A stretch of 64,000 nt of DNA from positions 8,928,311 to 8,992,310 of the forward strand of contig NZ_JACCBT010000001.1 of the NCBI RefSeq assembly GCF_013409045.1, in the 5' to 3' direction. The DNA comes from Actinomadura citrea. Its GTDB lineage: Bacteria; Actinomycetota; Actinomycetes; Streptosporangiales; Streptosporangiaceae. The notes under the pieces were generated by a model. The model did no database searches. It worked only from the letters and a program-made list of their open reading frames with translations, and was not told the origin of the DNA. Positions 18,359 through 27,028 of this stretch are shown here, one piece after another. How positions within the stretch are numbered: the first letter of the stretch is position 1; the number at the start of each line of letters is the position of its first letter. The position numbers and the translations under genes were made by a program.

Positions 18359-18989
18359 CCGGGGGCCCGACCGCGCGCAGCGCCGCCATGTCGCCCGCCG
18401 CGACGGCCGGCGTCACCATCGAGCTCACCGCCGACACGATGACCTCGCACGCGAACCGGCCGGCGTCGCCCGTCACGCCCATGAGGTCGGCGAGGCCCAC
18501 CGCCAGCTCGCGCTGGATCTGCGTCCGCCGCCGGACGGCCTCCGGGCCCGCCGCGTACACCTCCACCAGGAACAGCCGCGCGTACCCGGGCTCTGACGCC
18601 AGCGCCTCCAGGTAGGCGGTGAAGACGCGCTCGAACCGCTCGGCCGCGCCGCCCTCGCCCTGCGAGGACCTCCGCTCGGCCGCGTCGCCCTCGCCCTCGC
18701 CCTGCGAAGCCCTCTCCAACTGCTTCAGCAGCAGCACACCCGCCAGGTTGAAGGCGGCCATGAAGCAGTCGAGCTTGGACGAGTACAGCGCGTAGAAGCT
18801 CTGCCGGGACACCCTGGCCCGCTTCAGGACGTCCTCCACCGACGTCCCGACGTACCCTTTCTCCGCCATCGCCGCCGCCATGGCCCCGCACAGCCGGTCG
18901 CGGTGCACCCGCTCGACCTCCGAGCGCGAAAGCGCGTGGCGCCCCCTCGGCAGGCGGCGCGGTGTGGGCCCGGGCTCGGACGTCTGCAT
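18309..18989 (-). CDS. TetR/AcrR-family regulator
   Basis: A 226-residue repressor. The N-terminal HTH (GYVGTSVEDVLKRARVSRQSFYALYSSKLDCF) lies at about 45-80. The C-terminal ligand domain is divergent, with a short internal duplication around residues 93-115 (SQGEGEGDAAERRS followed by SQGEGGAAERF) that suggests recent slippage. Convergent with the secreted esterase, with a 50-base coding overlap. It may regulate the SDR-CMD-esterase group (inference from position). Confidence 0.88.
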   Translation of the reverse strand: MQTSEPGPTPRRLPRGRHALSRSEVERVHRDRLCGAMAAAMAEKGYVGTSVEDVLKRARVSRQSFYALYSSKLDCFMAAFNLAGVLLLKQLERASQGEGEGDAAERRSSQGEGGAAERFERVFTAYLEALASEPGYARLFLVEVYAAGPEAVRRRTQIQRELAVGLADLMGVTGDAGRFACEVIVSAVSSMVTPAVAAGDMAALRAVGPPVIEHVRLLLRSGVLNG

Positions 18990-19053
18990 CCGCTCAGGTT
19001 AAAGCACGGCCGCTACCCTGCCCGGGCCATCCCGTAACGGGCGATGAGACCGG

Positions 19054-19069
19054 TGTGACGGCATTCACC
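19054..19069. promoter_or_regulatory. Crp/GlxR-type binding site
   Basis: TGTGACGGCATTCACC matches the cAMP-receptor-protein consensus TGTGA-N6-TCACA except for the last base. It lies between the tetR-like gene and crp, about 150 bases upstream of the crp start, so autoregulation by Crp is plausible. Confidence 0.5.
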
Positions 19070-19220
19070 CGGTGGTCCGTACACTGGGCGAACGGGATCG
19101 GGGGCGCCCCCCGGGACGGATCACCCCTGGTCCCGCGTTTCGGCGCGCCGTGACCCTGCCTTCACGTACGCGGTGGGACGTACGTCACACTAGGCAAGTA
19201 GGTGTTCGAGGAGGAATAGC

Positions 19221-19907
19221 GTGACCGATCGCGACGTGGACGTTCTGAGCAGAGCTCCGCTCTTCGAGGCTCTCGACGAGCAGGGTGCCAAGGCGCTGCG
19301 CGCCAACGTGACCGAGGTGCGTCTCGCCCGCGGACAGACGCTGTTCAACGAGGGCGAGACCGGGGACCGGCTCTACGTCGTCCTCGAAGGAAAGATCAAG
19401 CTGACCCGGACGGCGCCGGACGGGCGCGAGAACCTGCTGAGCGTGCTCGGCCCGAGCGAGATGTTCGGGGAGCTGTCGCTGTTCGACCCGCGCCCCCGCA
19501 CCGCGAGCGCCATCGCGGTCACCGAGTGCCGCCTCGCCGGGCTCGGCCACGACGACCTGCGGCCCTGGCTCACCGGCCATCCCGAGGTCGCCGTGCAGCT
19601 GCTCCGCGCGCTCGCCCAGCGGCTCCGCAAGACCAACGACGTGATGGCCGACCTGGTCTTCACCGACGTGCCCGGACGCGTCGCCAAGGCGCTGCTCGAC
19701 CTCGCGGAGCGCTTCGGCCAGCCGTCGGAGTCGGGCCTGCACGTCCACCACGACCTCACCCAGGAGGAACTGGCCCAGCTCGTCGGCGCGTCCCGCGAGA
19801 CGGTCAACAAGGCCCTCGCCGACTTCGCGCAGCGCAACTGGCTGCGCATCGAGGCCCGCGCCGTCGTGATCCTCGACATCGAGCGCCTCCGCAAGCGCTC
19901 GAAGTAG
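19221..19907 (+). CDS. crp: Crp/Fnr-family transcription factor
   Basis: A 228-residue cAMP-receptor-type regulator starting at GTG 19221 with GAGGAGG upstream. The cyclic-nucleotide domain (about 20-130) contains GEMFGELSLFDPRPRTASA-like phosphate-binding cassette residues (GELSL...RTASA). The C-terminal winged helix (TQEELAQLVGASRETVNKAL) carries the DNA-recognition helix. Length and sequence style match mycobacterial Crp and streptomycete Crp, and the position after nth and before a beta-lactamase-fold hydrolase and RidA is the conserved one. Confidence 0.95.
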   Translation: MTDRDVDVLSRAPLFEALDEQGAKALRANVTEVRLARGQTLFNEGETGDRLYVVLEGKIKLTRTAPDGRENLLSVLGPSEMFGELSLFDPRPRTASAIAVTECRLAGLGHDDLRPWLTGHPEVAVQLLRALAQRLRKTNDVMADLVFTDVPGRVAKALLDLAERFGQPSESGLHVHHDLTQEELAQLVGASRETVNKALADFAQRNWLRIEARAVVILDIERLRKRSK

Positions 19908-19915
19908 CCGAGGGG

Positions 19916-20839
19916 TCAGACGGCCCCGCGCTCGGCGAGGTAGTCGAGCTGGGACTGGACCGACCACTCGGCCGCGGGCCACAGGGACCTGTCCACGTCG
20001 GCGTAGACGCGCTCGACGACCTCCCGCGCCGTGCGGGCGCCCGCGGCGACGGCGGCCTCGACCTGGGCGAGGCGCTCGCGGCGGTGGTCGATGTAGTGGT
20101 CCAGGACGGCGATGGGGTCGTCCAGCTTGGGCCCGTGACCGGGGAGGATGGTCGCGGCCCCCCTGTCGGCGGAGAACCGGCGGAGCCGGTCGAGCGAGCC
20201 GAGGTAGTCGCCGAGCCTCCCCTCCAGCACGGTCGTCCCGTACCCGAGGACGGTGTCGCCGGTGAGGACGGCGCCGTCGGCCGGAAGCCAGAACGTCAGC
20301 GAGTCGTCGCTGTGGCCCGGCGTCTCCATGATCCGCAGCTCCAGGCCGCCCGTGGTGACGACGTCGCCCTCCGCGAGGCCCTCGTCGCCGAGCCGGTGCC
20401 GGGGGTCCAGCGCCCGCACCCCGACCCCGCCGCCCGCCAGCTTCGCGAACTTCCCGGCCCCCGCGGAGTGGTCGGGGTGCCCGTGGGTGAGCAGGACCAG
20501 GCCGACCCGCCGCCCCTGCGCCTCCACCGTCTGGAGGACGCGCCGCAGGTGCTCGCCGTCCTTCGGCCCGGGGTCGACGACGACGGCCTCGGCGGCACCG
20601 GGCTCGGCGATGATCCAGGTGTTGGTGCCGTCCAGGGTCATGGCGGACGGGTTCGGGGCGAGCACGCAGGTCGCCCGGTCGGTACCCATCCCGTCGATCT
20701 CCGTCATGTCCCCCATCCTGCCCGAGGCGCGATCGGGGTGACGGGCCGGGTTCCAGCCGAGACGCTCCAGCCGCCGGAGCGCGGAGGTGCCCGCCAGCCG
20801 CCACAGGAGGGCCTGGGTCAGGGGCACCCGGCGGGACAC
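19916..20839 (-). CDS. Metallo-beta-lactamase-fold hydrolase
   Basis: A 307-residue MBL-fold enzyme with the metal motif THGHPDHSAG, a second His ligand in ETPGHSDDSL and a C-terminal GHGPKL. This resembles LACTB2/Rv3677-type hydrolases; the substrate is not known. GTG 20839 is assumed as the start because it lies 5 bases after the upstream NUDIX stop; an internal ATG at about 20707 is an alternative that would remove ~44 residues. Convergent with crp. Confidence 0.88.
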   Translation of the reverse strand: MSRRVPLTQALLWRLAGTSALRRLERLGWNPARHPDRASGRMGDMTEIDGMGTDRATCVLAPNPSAMTLDGTNTWIIAEPGAAEAVVVDPGPKDGEHLRRVLQTVEAQGRRVGLVLLTHGHPDHSAGAGKFAKLAGGGVGVRALDPRHRLGDEGLAEGDVVTTGGLELRIMETPGHSDDSLTFWLPADGAVLTGDTVLGYGTTVLEGRLGDYLGSLDRLRRFSADRGAATILPGHGPKLDDPIAVLDHYIDHRRERLAQVEAAVAAGARTAREVVERVYADVDRSLWPAAEWSVQSQLDYLAERGAV

Positions 20840-20843
20840 GTTC

Positions 20844-21716
20844 TCAGCCCTGCGGGTAGTGCCGCGCGACGCCCTCGGGCAGCACGAGGTAGGCGTCGCC
20901 GTCGATGATCTCGGCGACCGGCTCCTGCACGACGATCTCGCGCTGCGCGGCCAGCACGTCGGCCACCGTCGCGAACCCGGCGAGTTCCGCCAGCGTCGCG
21001 ACCGTCGGCGGCAGCATCATCCACTCGCCGCGCGCCGCCCGCTCGGCGGCCTCCGCCGGGCTCACCCAGGCGACCTGGTCGGCCTCGGTGCTGACGTCCC
21101 TCGCCCGCTGACCCGCCGGCATCGCGGCGACGAAGAAGCGGGTGTCGTAGCGCTTGCGCTCGATCTTCGGGGTGATCCAGTGCGCCCACGGGCGCAGCAG
21201 GTCCGAGCGCAGCACGAGGCCGCGCCGGTCGAGGAACCCCCCGAACGACTGTGAGCGGTCCAGCAGCGCCTGCCGGTCGGCCTCCCAGTCGTCGCCGCGC
21301 GTGTCGTCCACGACCGTCTCCCCGGTCGGGCCGGCGAGCAGCACGAGCGTCTCCTCGAACGTCTCCCGGACCGCCGCGCACACCAGCTCGCGGGCCAGCG
21401 TCTCGTCCGCGTCGAACGCCTTGCCCCATTCGGCGGGGGACGGACCGGACCACGCCAGCGCCGCCTCCCCGTCGCGCGGGTCGACCGAGCCGCCGGGGAA
21501 CACGTAGGCGCCGGGCGCGAACGCCATCGACCGGACGCGGCGCAGCATGAACGCCTGGAGCCCGTGCTCGTCGTGGTCGCGCAGCACGACCACGGTCGCC
21601 GCGTCCTTGGCGGCCACCGGGTCGGTCCGGCCTTCCAGGATGTCCTCGACCTGCCCCCGGAACGACTCGGGCAGCTTGAGTCCGTTGGTGATCCCCATGG
21701 CGAGCCATTCGGACAT
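20844..21716 (-). CDS. NUDIX hydrolase, NUDT19-like
   Basis: A 290-residue NUDIX protein. GAYVFPGGSVDPRD begins the fold. The catalytic helix AAVRETFEETLVLLAG follows after a long insertion of about 45 residues, as in RP2p/NUDT19-type proteins where the Nudix box is split. Possible substrates are CoA esters. Start ATG 21716, with the RidA gene upstream on the same strand. Confidence 0.85.
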   Translation of the reverse strand: MSEWLAMGITNGLKLPESFRGQVEDILEGRTDPVAAKDAATVVVLRDHDEHGLQAFMLRRVRSMAFAPGAYVFPGGSVDPRDGEAALAWSGPSPAEWGKAFDADETLARELVCAAVRETFEETLVLLAGPTGETVVDDTRGDDWEADRQALLDRSQSFGGFLDRRGLVLRSDLLRPWAHWITPKIERKRYDTRFFVAAMPAGQRARDVSTEADQVAWVSPAEAAERAARGEWMMLPPTVATLAELAGFATVADVLAAQREIVVQEPVAEIIDGDAYLVLPEGVARHYPQG

Positions 21717-21746
21717 ACCGAATGGCGTTCCGTCAAGCCCGGCGCC

Positions 21747-22208
21747 TCACGCCACCTCGGCGATCAGCTCCACCTCGACCGGCACGTCCCGCGGCAGGAC
21801 GGCGACGCCGACGGCGCTGCGCGCGTGCCTGCCCGCGTCCCCGAACACCTCGGCCAGCAGATCGCTCGCCCCGTTGATCACCTGCGGCTGGCCGTGGAAG
21901 TCCGGCGCGCTGGCGACGAACCCGACGACCTTCACGATCCGCACGATCCGCGACAGCTCGCCGACCTCCGCCTTCAGCGCCGCGATCGCGTTCAGCGCGC
22001 AGATCCGCGCCTGGCGCGCCGCCTCCTCCGCGCTGACCTCGGCGCCCACCTTCCCGGTGGCGCCCAGCTCGCCCTTGACCAGCGGGATCTGGCCGGCGGT
22101 GTAGACGAGCGACCCCGTCCGCGCCGTCGGCACGTAGGACGCGACCGGCGGGACGACCTCCGGCAGTTCGATGCCGAGCTCGCGGATCCGCTCTTCAGGC
22201 GTGCTCAT
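21747..22208 (-). CDS. RidA-family protein
   Basis: A 153-residue member of the YjgF/YER057c/UK114 family, which deaminates reactive enamine/imine intermediates. The family segment GSLVYTAGQIPLVKGELG and the INAIAALKAEVGELSRIVRIVKVVGFV region are visible. It is the longer actinobacterial form found next to the crp-MBL pair. Start at ATG 22208. Confidence 0.9.
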   Translation of the reverse strand: MSTPEERIRELGIELPEVVPPVASYVPTARTGSLVYTAGQIPLVKGELGATGKVGAEVSAEEAARQARICALNAIAALKAEVGELSRIVRIVKVVGFVASAPDFHGQPQVINGASDLLAEVFGDAGRHARSAVGVAVLPRDVPVEVELIAEVA

Positions 22209-22260
22209 CGCGCATTCCTCCTCGTTGAGGTCCGTTACGACGGGGTGTTCCGACGGGCCG

Positions 22261-22416
22261 CTACTGGACTTCGCGCTTGAAGTAGGCCACGAGGTTCTCG
22301 GGGTTCGGCCCCGGCAGGACGGTGACGAGCTCCCACCCGTCCTGGCCCCAGTTGTCGAGGATCTGCTTGGTCGCGTGCACCAGCAGCGGAACGGTCGCGT
22401 ACTCCCACTTCTTCAT
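22261..22416 (-). CDS. DUF4177-type small protein
   Basis: A 51-residue protein, MKKWEYATVPLL..., with the WGQDGWELVTVLPG core typical of DUF4177. It starts at ATG 22416, and its 3' end lies 52 bases upstream of the RidA start. Function unknown. It is conserved next to RidA in many actinomycetes and is likely cotranscribed with it. Confidence 0.85.
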   Translation of the reverse strand: MKKWEYATVPLLVHATKQILDNWGQDGWELVTVLPGPNPENLVAYFKREVQ

Positions 22417-22421
22417 GGCCC

Positions 22422-22856
22422 TCACCCTAGCGATCGGCCGTCCGCCCCGACGGCCTGACCGGCCCCCTCGCCGTACCGCTCGCGCGCCGCGTGGATCTCG
22501 TCGATGTGCCGGTCGGCCCACTCCCGGATGGACGTCAGCAGAGGCACGATCCGTTCGCCCAGCCGCGTCAGGGTGTACTCGACCTGGACGGGCACGGACG
22601 GAGTCACGCTGCGCGCCACGAAGCCGTCCCGCTCCAGGGAGCGGAGCGTCTGCGTGAGCATCTTCGCGCTGACCCCCGGGAGCGCCCTGCCGACCTCGGC
22701 GTACCTGCGTGCGCCGTGCGCCAGGTCGGCGAGGACGAGCATGCTCCACTTGTTGCCGATGATCCCCATCAGCTGGTGGGTGGGGCATCCGTCCATGTAG
22801 ACGTCGAACGCCGCCTTCTCCTGCTCGCGACGCTCCGCCGCCGTCATCGTGGCCAT
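22422..22856 (-). CDS. HxlR-family transcriptional regulator
   Basis: A 144-residue winged-helix regulator. The HxlR signature C-P-x-H-Q-L (CPTHQLMGIIGNKWSMLVL) is followed by RYAEVGRALPGVSAKMLTQTLRSLERDGFV. The conserved Cys at the N-terminus is a redox/electrophile sensor in some relatives. It is divergent from the oxidoreductase gene at 22988, its probable target. Confidence 0.92.
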   Translation of the reverse strand: MATMTAAERREQEKAAFDVYMDGCPTHQLMGIIGNKWSMLVLADLAHGARRYAEVGRALPGVSAKMLTQTLRSLERDGFVARSVTPSVPVQVEYTLTRLGERIVPLLTSIREWADRHIDEIHAARERYGEGAGQAVGADGRSLG

Positions 22857-22891
22857 GCCGCGGGTTCACCTCCGGGTGCCGAACGCACTCC

Positions 22892-22902
22892 GAAGTAACT
22901 TC
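22892..22902. promoter_or_regulatory. Candidate HxlR operator
   Basis: GAAGTAACTTC, a perfect 5-bp palindrome with one central base, between the divergent hxlR-like and oxidoreductase genes. Position and symmetry suggest an operator; not verified. Confidence 0.35.
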
Positions 22903-22987
22903 TTCCGGCCCGCGGCTGTTCCGGCGACAGTGGCCGGTGCGGGGCCTCTCCCGCACATGAACCCACTTCGTCCGAGGAGTCACCGCC

Positions 22988-23935
22988 ATGCGCGCGATCA
23001 TCGTGAGGACACCCGGCGGGCCCGGCGCGTTGGAGCTCTCCGACGCTCCGGTGCCCGTCCCGGGGCCCGGCCAGGTACGGATCCGGGTGGCGGCCGCGGC
23101 GGTCAACCCGGTCGACGCCGCGACCCGCTCGGGGGCGCTGGCCGGCGCGGGGCTGATGCCGCCGTTCGGCTCGCGGCCCGCGGTCGGCATCGGCTGGGAC
23201 GTCGCCGGGACCGTCGACGCGGTCGGGGGGCGTGTGACGCGGATCGCCGTGGGCGACGAGGTCATCGGCCTCAAGGACCGGCTCGACGTGCCGCTGGGCG
23301 CCTACGCGGACGCGATCGTCCTGGACGCGGACGCCGTCGCGCCCGCGCCGCGGTCGGTCCCGGCGGTCGAGGCGGCGACGATCCCGCTGAACGGGCTGAC
23401 CGCCCTCCAGGCCCTCGACCTCCTCGGCCTGCCCTCGGGAGCCACGCTGCTCGTCACGGGAGCCGCGGGCGCCGTCGGCGGCTACGCGGTGGAACTGGCC
23501 GCCCACCGCGGTCTGCGCGTCGCCGCCACGGCCTCCGCCTCCGACGAGGCACTGGTGCGCGGGCTCGGCGCGGAGATGTTCGTTCCGCGCGGGGCGCACC
23601 TGGGGGACGCCGTCCGCGCGCTCGTCCCGGGCGGTGTGGACGGCGCCGTCGACGCGGCCCTCCTCTCGGTAGCGGCCCTCGACGCCGTCCGGAACGGCGG
23701 GAGCTTCGCGGCGGTGAACGGCGGTCCGGCCACCCCGCTCCCGCTGCGCGGGATCACCGTCCACAACGTGTGGATACGCGCGGACGCCGCGGCGATGGCC
23801 GGGCTCGCGGCGCTCGCGGACGAGGGCCGCCTCACGCCCCGCGTCGCCGGCACGCTCCCGCTCGCCGAGGCGTCCAAGGCCCACGCGCGGCTGGAAGCAG
23901 GCGGCCTGCGCGGACGGCTGGTCCTCACCCCGTAG
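22988..23935 (+). CDS. NADP-dependent quinone-oxidoreductase-type MDR enzyme
   Basis: A 315-residue medium-chain dehydrogenase/reductase. The N-terminal GroES-like domain (PGGPGALELSD..., VNPVDAATRSG) lacks zinc ligands. The Rossmann domain has GATLLVTGAAGAVGGYAVELA. Members reduce quinones or enones using NADPH. Divergent from the HxlR regulator, a common quinone/electrophile-response pair. RBS GAGGAG lies upstream of the ATG. The stop overlaps the convergent MarR gene by 11 bases. Confidence 0.9.
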   Translation: MRAIIVRTPGGPGALELSDAPVPVPGPGQVRIRVAAAAVNPVDAATRSGALAGAGLMPPFGSRPAVGIGWDVAGTVDAVGGRVTRIAVGDEVIGLKDRLDVPLGAYADAIVLDADAVAPAPRSVPAVEAATIPLNGLTALQALDLLGLPSGATLLVTGAAGAVGGYAVELAAHRGLRVAATASASDEALVRGLGAEMFVPRGAHLGDAVRALVPGGVDGAVDAALLSVAALDAVRNGGSFAAVNGGPATPLPLRGITVHNVWIRADAAAMAGLAALADEGRLTPRVAGTLPLAEASKAHARLEAGGLRGRLVLTP

Positions 23936-24443
23936 GGCCCTGCGGCGGACCGGCGGGCTGCTCGGCGCGGAGCATGACGCGGCGGAGGAGGTCGGCGAGG
24001 GTGCGGCGCTCGGCGGGGTCGAGGGCGCCGAGCAGGCGGGTCTCCTCGACGCCCAGGCCGTCCATCGCCTCGCGCCAGGCGGAGCGTCCGGCGGGGGTCA
24101 ACTCGACGACGACCCGGCGGCGGTCGGTGGCGGACGGGGACCGGCGGACGAAGCCGCGGCGCTCCAGCGCGTCCAGGCGGCCGGTGATCGAGTTCGGGGG
24201 CATGGCGAGGTCGGCGGCGAGCTGGGAGGGCGCGGCGGTGCCGTGCCGCCCGGCGAGCGCGTGCAGCGTGTCGAACTCGTGCCGCTGCAGGCCGGAGGCG
24301 GCGAGGAGTTCCTCGCGCATCTGCCGGATGTGCTTGACGAAGAAGACCATCCGGGTCACGGCGCCCTCGATGTCGGGATCGAGGTCGGGCACGATCGGCG
24401 CCCACCGCTCCACGTGGTCGTCGGTCCGGTCCCTGTCACCCAT
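23925..24443 (-). CDS. MarR-family regulator
   Basis: A 172-residue MarR-type winged-helix protein: HEFDTLHALAGRHGTAAPSQLAADLAMPPNSITGRLDALERRGFVRR, whose wing reads PSATDRRRVVVELT (quoted as separate landmarks at about 60-120). It is divergent from the MFS transporter, and the 82-base gap carries a perfect palindrome, so it probably represses the pump. Confidence 0.93.
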   Translation of the reverse strand: MGDRDRTDDHVERWAPIVPDLDPDIEGAVTRMVFFVKHIRQMREELLAASGLQRHEFDTLHALAGRHGTAAPSQLAADLAMPPNSITGRLDALERRGFVRRSPSATDRRRVVVELTPAGRSAWREAMDGLGVEETRLLGALDPAERRTLADLLRRVMLRAEQPAGPPQGPTG

Positions 24444-24495
24444 GCGGGGATCGTAGTCGCCTTCATCGTTCGATGGAGAATAATTCCCTGGCGAT

Positions 24496-24513
24496 TAGTT
24501 CGACAACGAACTA
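24496..24513. promoter_or_regulatory. Candidate MarR operator
   Basis: TAGTTCGACAACGAACTA: perfect 7-bp arms (TAGTTCG / CGAACTA) around ACAA, 12 bases upstream of the MFS start. A related half-site, GTTCGA, occurs at about 24470 and again at 24518. Confidence 0.6.
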
Positions 24514-24525
24514 TATTGTTCGACC

Positions 24526-25764
24526 ATGACCCACCCCCTGCGCGGCCGGGACTTCCGGCTGCTGTTCGCCGCCCGCGTCCTGTCCCTGACCGGGGACGCC
24601 GCCGTCCCCGCCGCCCTCGCGCTCGCCGTCCTGCGGGCGACGGGCTCCACGTCGGCGCTCGCCCTCGTGCTCGGCTGCGCGATGGTGCCGCGCCTGCTCC
24701 TGCTGCCCCTCGGGGGCGTCCTCGCCGACCGCCTGAACGCACGCGGCGTCGCCCTCACGACCGACCTCGCCGGTGCCGCGGCGCAACTGTTCGCGGCGCT
24801 GGAACTCCTGAGCGGCGAGCCTCGGCTGTGGCACCTCGCCGCCGCCCAGGTGATCGGCGGCGCGGCCTCGGCCTTCCAGACGCCGACCGTCTCACCCTTG
24901 ATCGCCGGCACCGTCGAGCCCTCCGGGCTGCAGAAGGCCAACTCCCTGATGGGCGTCGCCAACGGCGCCACCCGCCTGGCCGGCCCCGCCCTCGCCGGCA
25001 CCTTCGTGCTGACCATCGGCCCCGGCTGGACGTTCCTGCTGGACTCGGCGTCGTTCGCCGCGAGCGCGGCGATCCTCGCCCTGGCGCGCGTCCGGCACGT
25101 CCCGATCCCGCGGCGCTCACTGCGGGCCGACCTGGCGGAGGGCTGGTCGGAGGTCCGCTCGCGCGACTGGTACTGGACGAGCCTGATCGCGCACGGCGTC
25201 TGGAACGGCACGTCCGCCGTCCTGCTCACCCTCGGCCCCGCCCTCGCCGTCGATCGGCTCGGCGGCGAGGGGGTCTGGATCGCGACCGTCCAGGTGGGCG
25301 CCGCCGGGCTCGTCGCCGGAGCGCTGCTGGCCGCCCGCGTCCGCCCGCGCCGTCCCGTCCTCGTCGCCAACGTGGGCCTGGCCGCGCTGGCGCTGCCCCT
25401 CGCCCTGTTCGCCGTCGCCGCGCCCGCGCCCCTGCTCGTCGCGGCCTACGGGCTGGCGCTCACCGGCCTCGGCGTCCTCAACCCGACCTGGGAGACCGTC
25501 GTGCAGATGACCATCCCGCCGCAGGCGCTGGCCCGGGTGACGTCCTACGACTGGCTGCTGTCGCTGGCCGCGGCGCCCCTCGGCTACGCGCTCGCACCGT
25601 GGGCCGCCTCCGTCTGGGGCCCCTCCGTCCCGCTGTGGACGGCGGCCGTCCTGGTCGGCGCGGCCTGCCTGGGCACGGCGGCGGTACCGGGCGTCCGGCG
25701 CCTGACCATGCCCGTGGCCGCGCCGGACGCCGCGCTCGCCTCACCTCAGCCGCAGGCTCGGTGA
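24526..25764 (+). CDS. MFS transporter
   Basis: A 412-residue major facilitator protein of the MFS_3/enterobactin-exporter-like type, with about 11-12 membrane helices. The short N-terminus LRGRDFRLLFAARVLSLTGD and the loop LPLGGVLADRLNARG between helices 2 and 3 (motif A-like) are typical of drug or siderophore exporters in actinomycetes. Regulated in all likelihood by the divergent MarR protein. Substrate unknown. Confidence 0.9.
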   Translation: MTHPLRGRDFRLLFAARVLSLTGDAAVPAALALAVLRATGSTSALALVLGCAMVPRLLLLPLGGVLADRLNARGVALTTDLAGAAAQLFAALELLSGEPRLWHLAAAQVIGGAASAFQTPTVSPLIAGTVEPSGLQKANSLMGVANGATRLAGPALAGTFVLTIGPGWTFLLDSASFAASAAILALARVRHVPIPRRSLRADLAEGWSEVRSRDWYWTSLIAHGVWNGTSAVLLTLGPALAVDRLGGEGVWIATVQVGAAGLVAGALLAARVRPRRPVLVANVGLAALALPLALFAVAAPAPLLVAAYGLALTGLGVLNPTWETVVQMTIPPQALARVTSYDWLLSLAAAPLGYALAPWAASVWGPSVPLWTAAVLVGAACLGTAAVPGVRRLTMPVAAPDAALASPQPQAR

Positions 25765-25774
25765 GGCGAGCCGG

Positions 25775-26815
25775 TCAGCGGGGCGGCTGCTCCTCCTCCA
25801 CGGCCTCCGGCGCGCCGCCGCCGATGCCGCGCCGCTGCTCGTCCTGCGGCGCGGCCACCTCGGACGCCCGGCGCTTGGGCTCGTCCAGCCCGATGACGGG
25901 TGGGACGTCCTCGGTCGACTCCAGCGCCGACGACCGCTCCGTGGCCCTGGCCAGCTCCTCCTCGGCCTTCGCGAGCCGCTCACCGAGGTCGGGCTTGCCC
26001 TCGCCGCCGTCCTCGGAGCGTCCCGGGCCGCCCGCGGCACGCTCGAAGAACCGCAGGATCTCCACCGGCAGCGGCATGACCAGCGTGCTGTTCTTCTCGG
26101 CGGAGACCTCCACGACCGTCTGCAGCAGGCGCAGCTGGAGGGCCGCCGGGTCCTGCGACATGATCTCCGCGGCGGCGGCGAGGCGCTTGGACGCCTGGAA
26201 CTCGCCGTCCGCGGTGATGATGCGGGCGCGGCGCTCCCGCTCCGCCTCCGCCTGCCGGGCCATCGACCGCTTCATGCCCTCCGGCAGCGACACGTCCTTG
26301 ATCTCGACCCGCTCGATCAGGATGCCCCACGGCCCCTCGGTGATCTCGTCGATGATCGCCCGCAGCCGCATGTTGATCTTCTCGCGCTCGCCGAGCAGCT
26401 CCTGCATGTCGGCCTGCCCGATCACCGACCGCAGCGACGTCTGCGCCACCTGCGACACCGCGTACTGGTAGTTGTGCACGTTCACGATCGCCTTCACCGG
26501 GTCGATCACCCGGAAGTACACGACCGCGTCGACGCGGACGCTCACGTTGTCCTGGGTGATCCCGTCCTGGCCGGGCACCCCCATCGTGATCGTCTGCCGG
26601 CTGACCTTCTGCATGCGCTCGGCGATCGGCACGATCGCCGTCAGGCCCGGGGTGCGCACCGCGCCGGGCCGCATCTGCCCGTCCCGCTGGACCTGCCCGA
26701 ACCGGAACACGATCCCGTGCTCGAACTGCTGCACGACGCGGACGGACGACGCCAGGACGATCAGGCCGCCGACGACGACGATCAGCAGGATGACCAGGGC
26801 TACCGCTATCATCAC
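25775..26815 (-). CDS. SPFH/stomatin-like membrane protein
   Basis: A 346-residue slipin-type protein. An N-terminal membrane helix (VALVILLIVVVGGLIVLASS) is followed by the band-7 domain (VVQQFEHGIVFRFGQVQ ... YAVSQVAQTSLRSVIGQADMQELL) to about residue 250. A charged, low-complexity tail follows. SPFH proteins scaffold membrane microdomains and bind proteases; a partner NfeD gene is usual but is not next to it here. Convergent with the MFS gene. Confidence 0.9.
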   Translation of the reverse strand: MMIAVALVILLIVVVGGLIVLASSVRVVQQFEHGIVFRFGQVQRDGQMRPGAVRTPGLTAIVPIAERMQKVSRQTITMGVPGQDGITQDNVSVRVDAVVYFRVIDPVKAIVNVHNYQYAVSQVAQTSLRSVIGQADMQELLGEREKINMRLRAIIDEITEGPWGILIERVEIKDVSLPEGMKRSMARQAEAERERRARIITADGEFQASKRLAAAAEIMSQDPAALQLRLLQTVVEVSAEKNSTLVMPLPVEILRFFERAAGGPGRSEDGGEGKPDLGERLAKAEEELARATERSSALESTEDVPPVIGLDEPKRRASEVAAPQDEQRRGIGGGAPEAVEEEQPPR

Positions 26816-27028
26816 GGCACCTCTTTCGCGTGAGGGCCCGGGCCCCGGGAGGCGCCCCCGGAGCTCCGGCGGGCGTCCGGACCGGTCAGGGTCCGGACGG
26901 AACCGTCCATAGCACGGTTCACGTTTTCAAGCTAACCGCGCGGGCAGGCCGAATGACAGCGTCCGGGCGGGGGAACCGTGTCAGGGATCACTTGCATGAG
27001 GACGACCGCCCTCTCAAGTGTTTGACGA

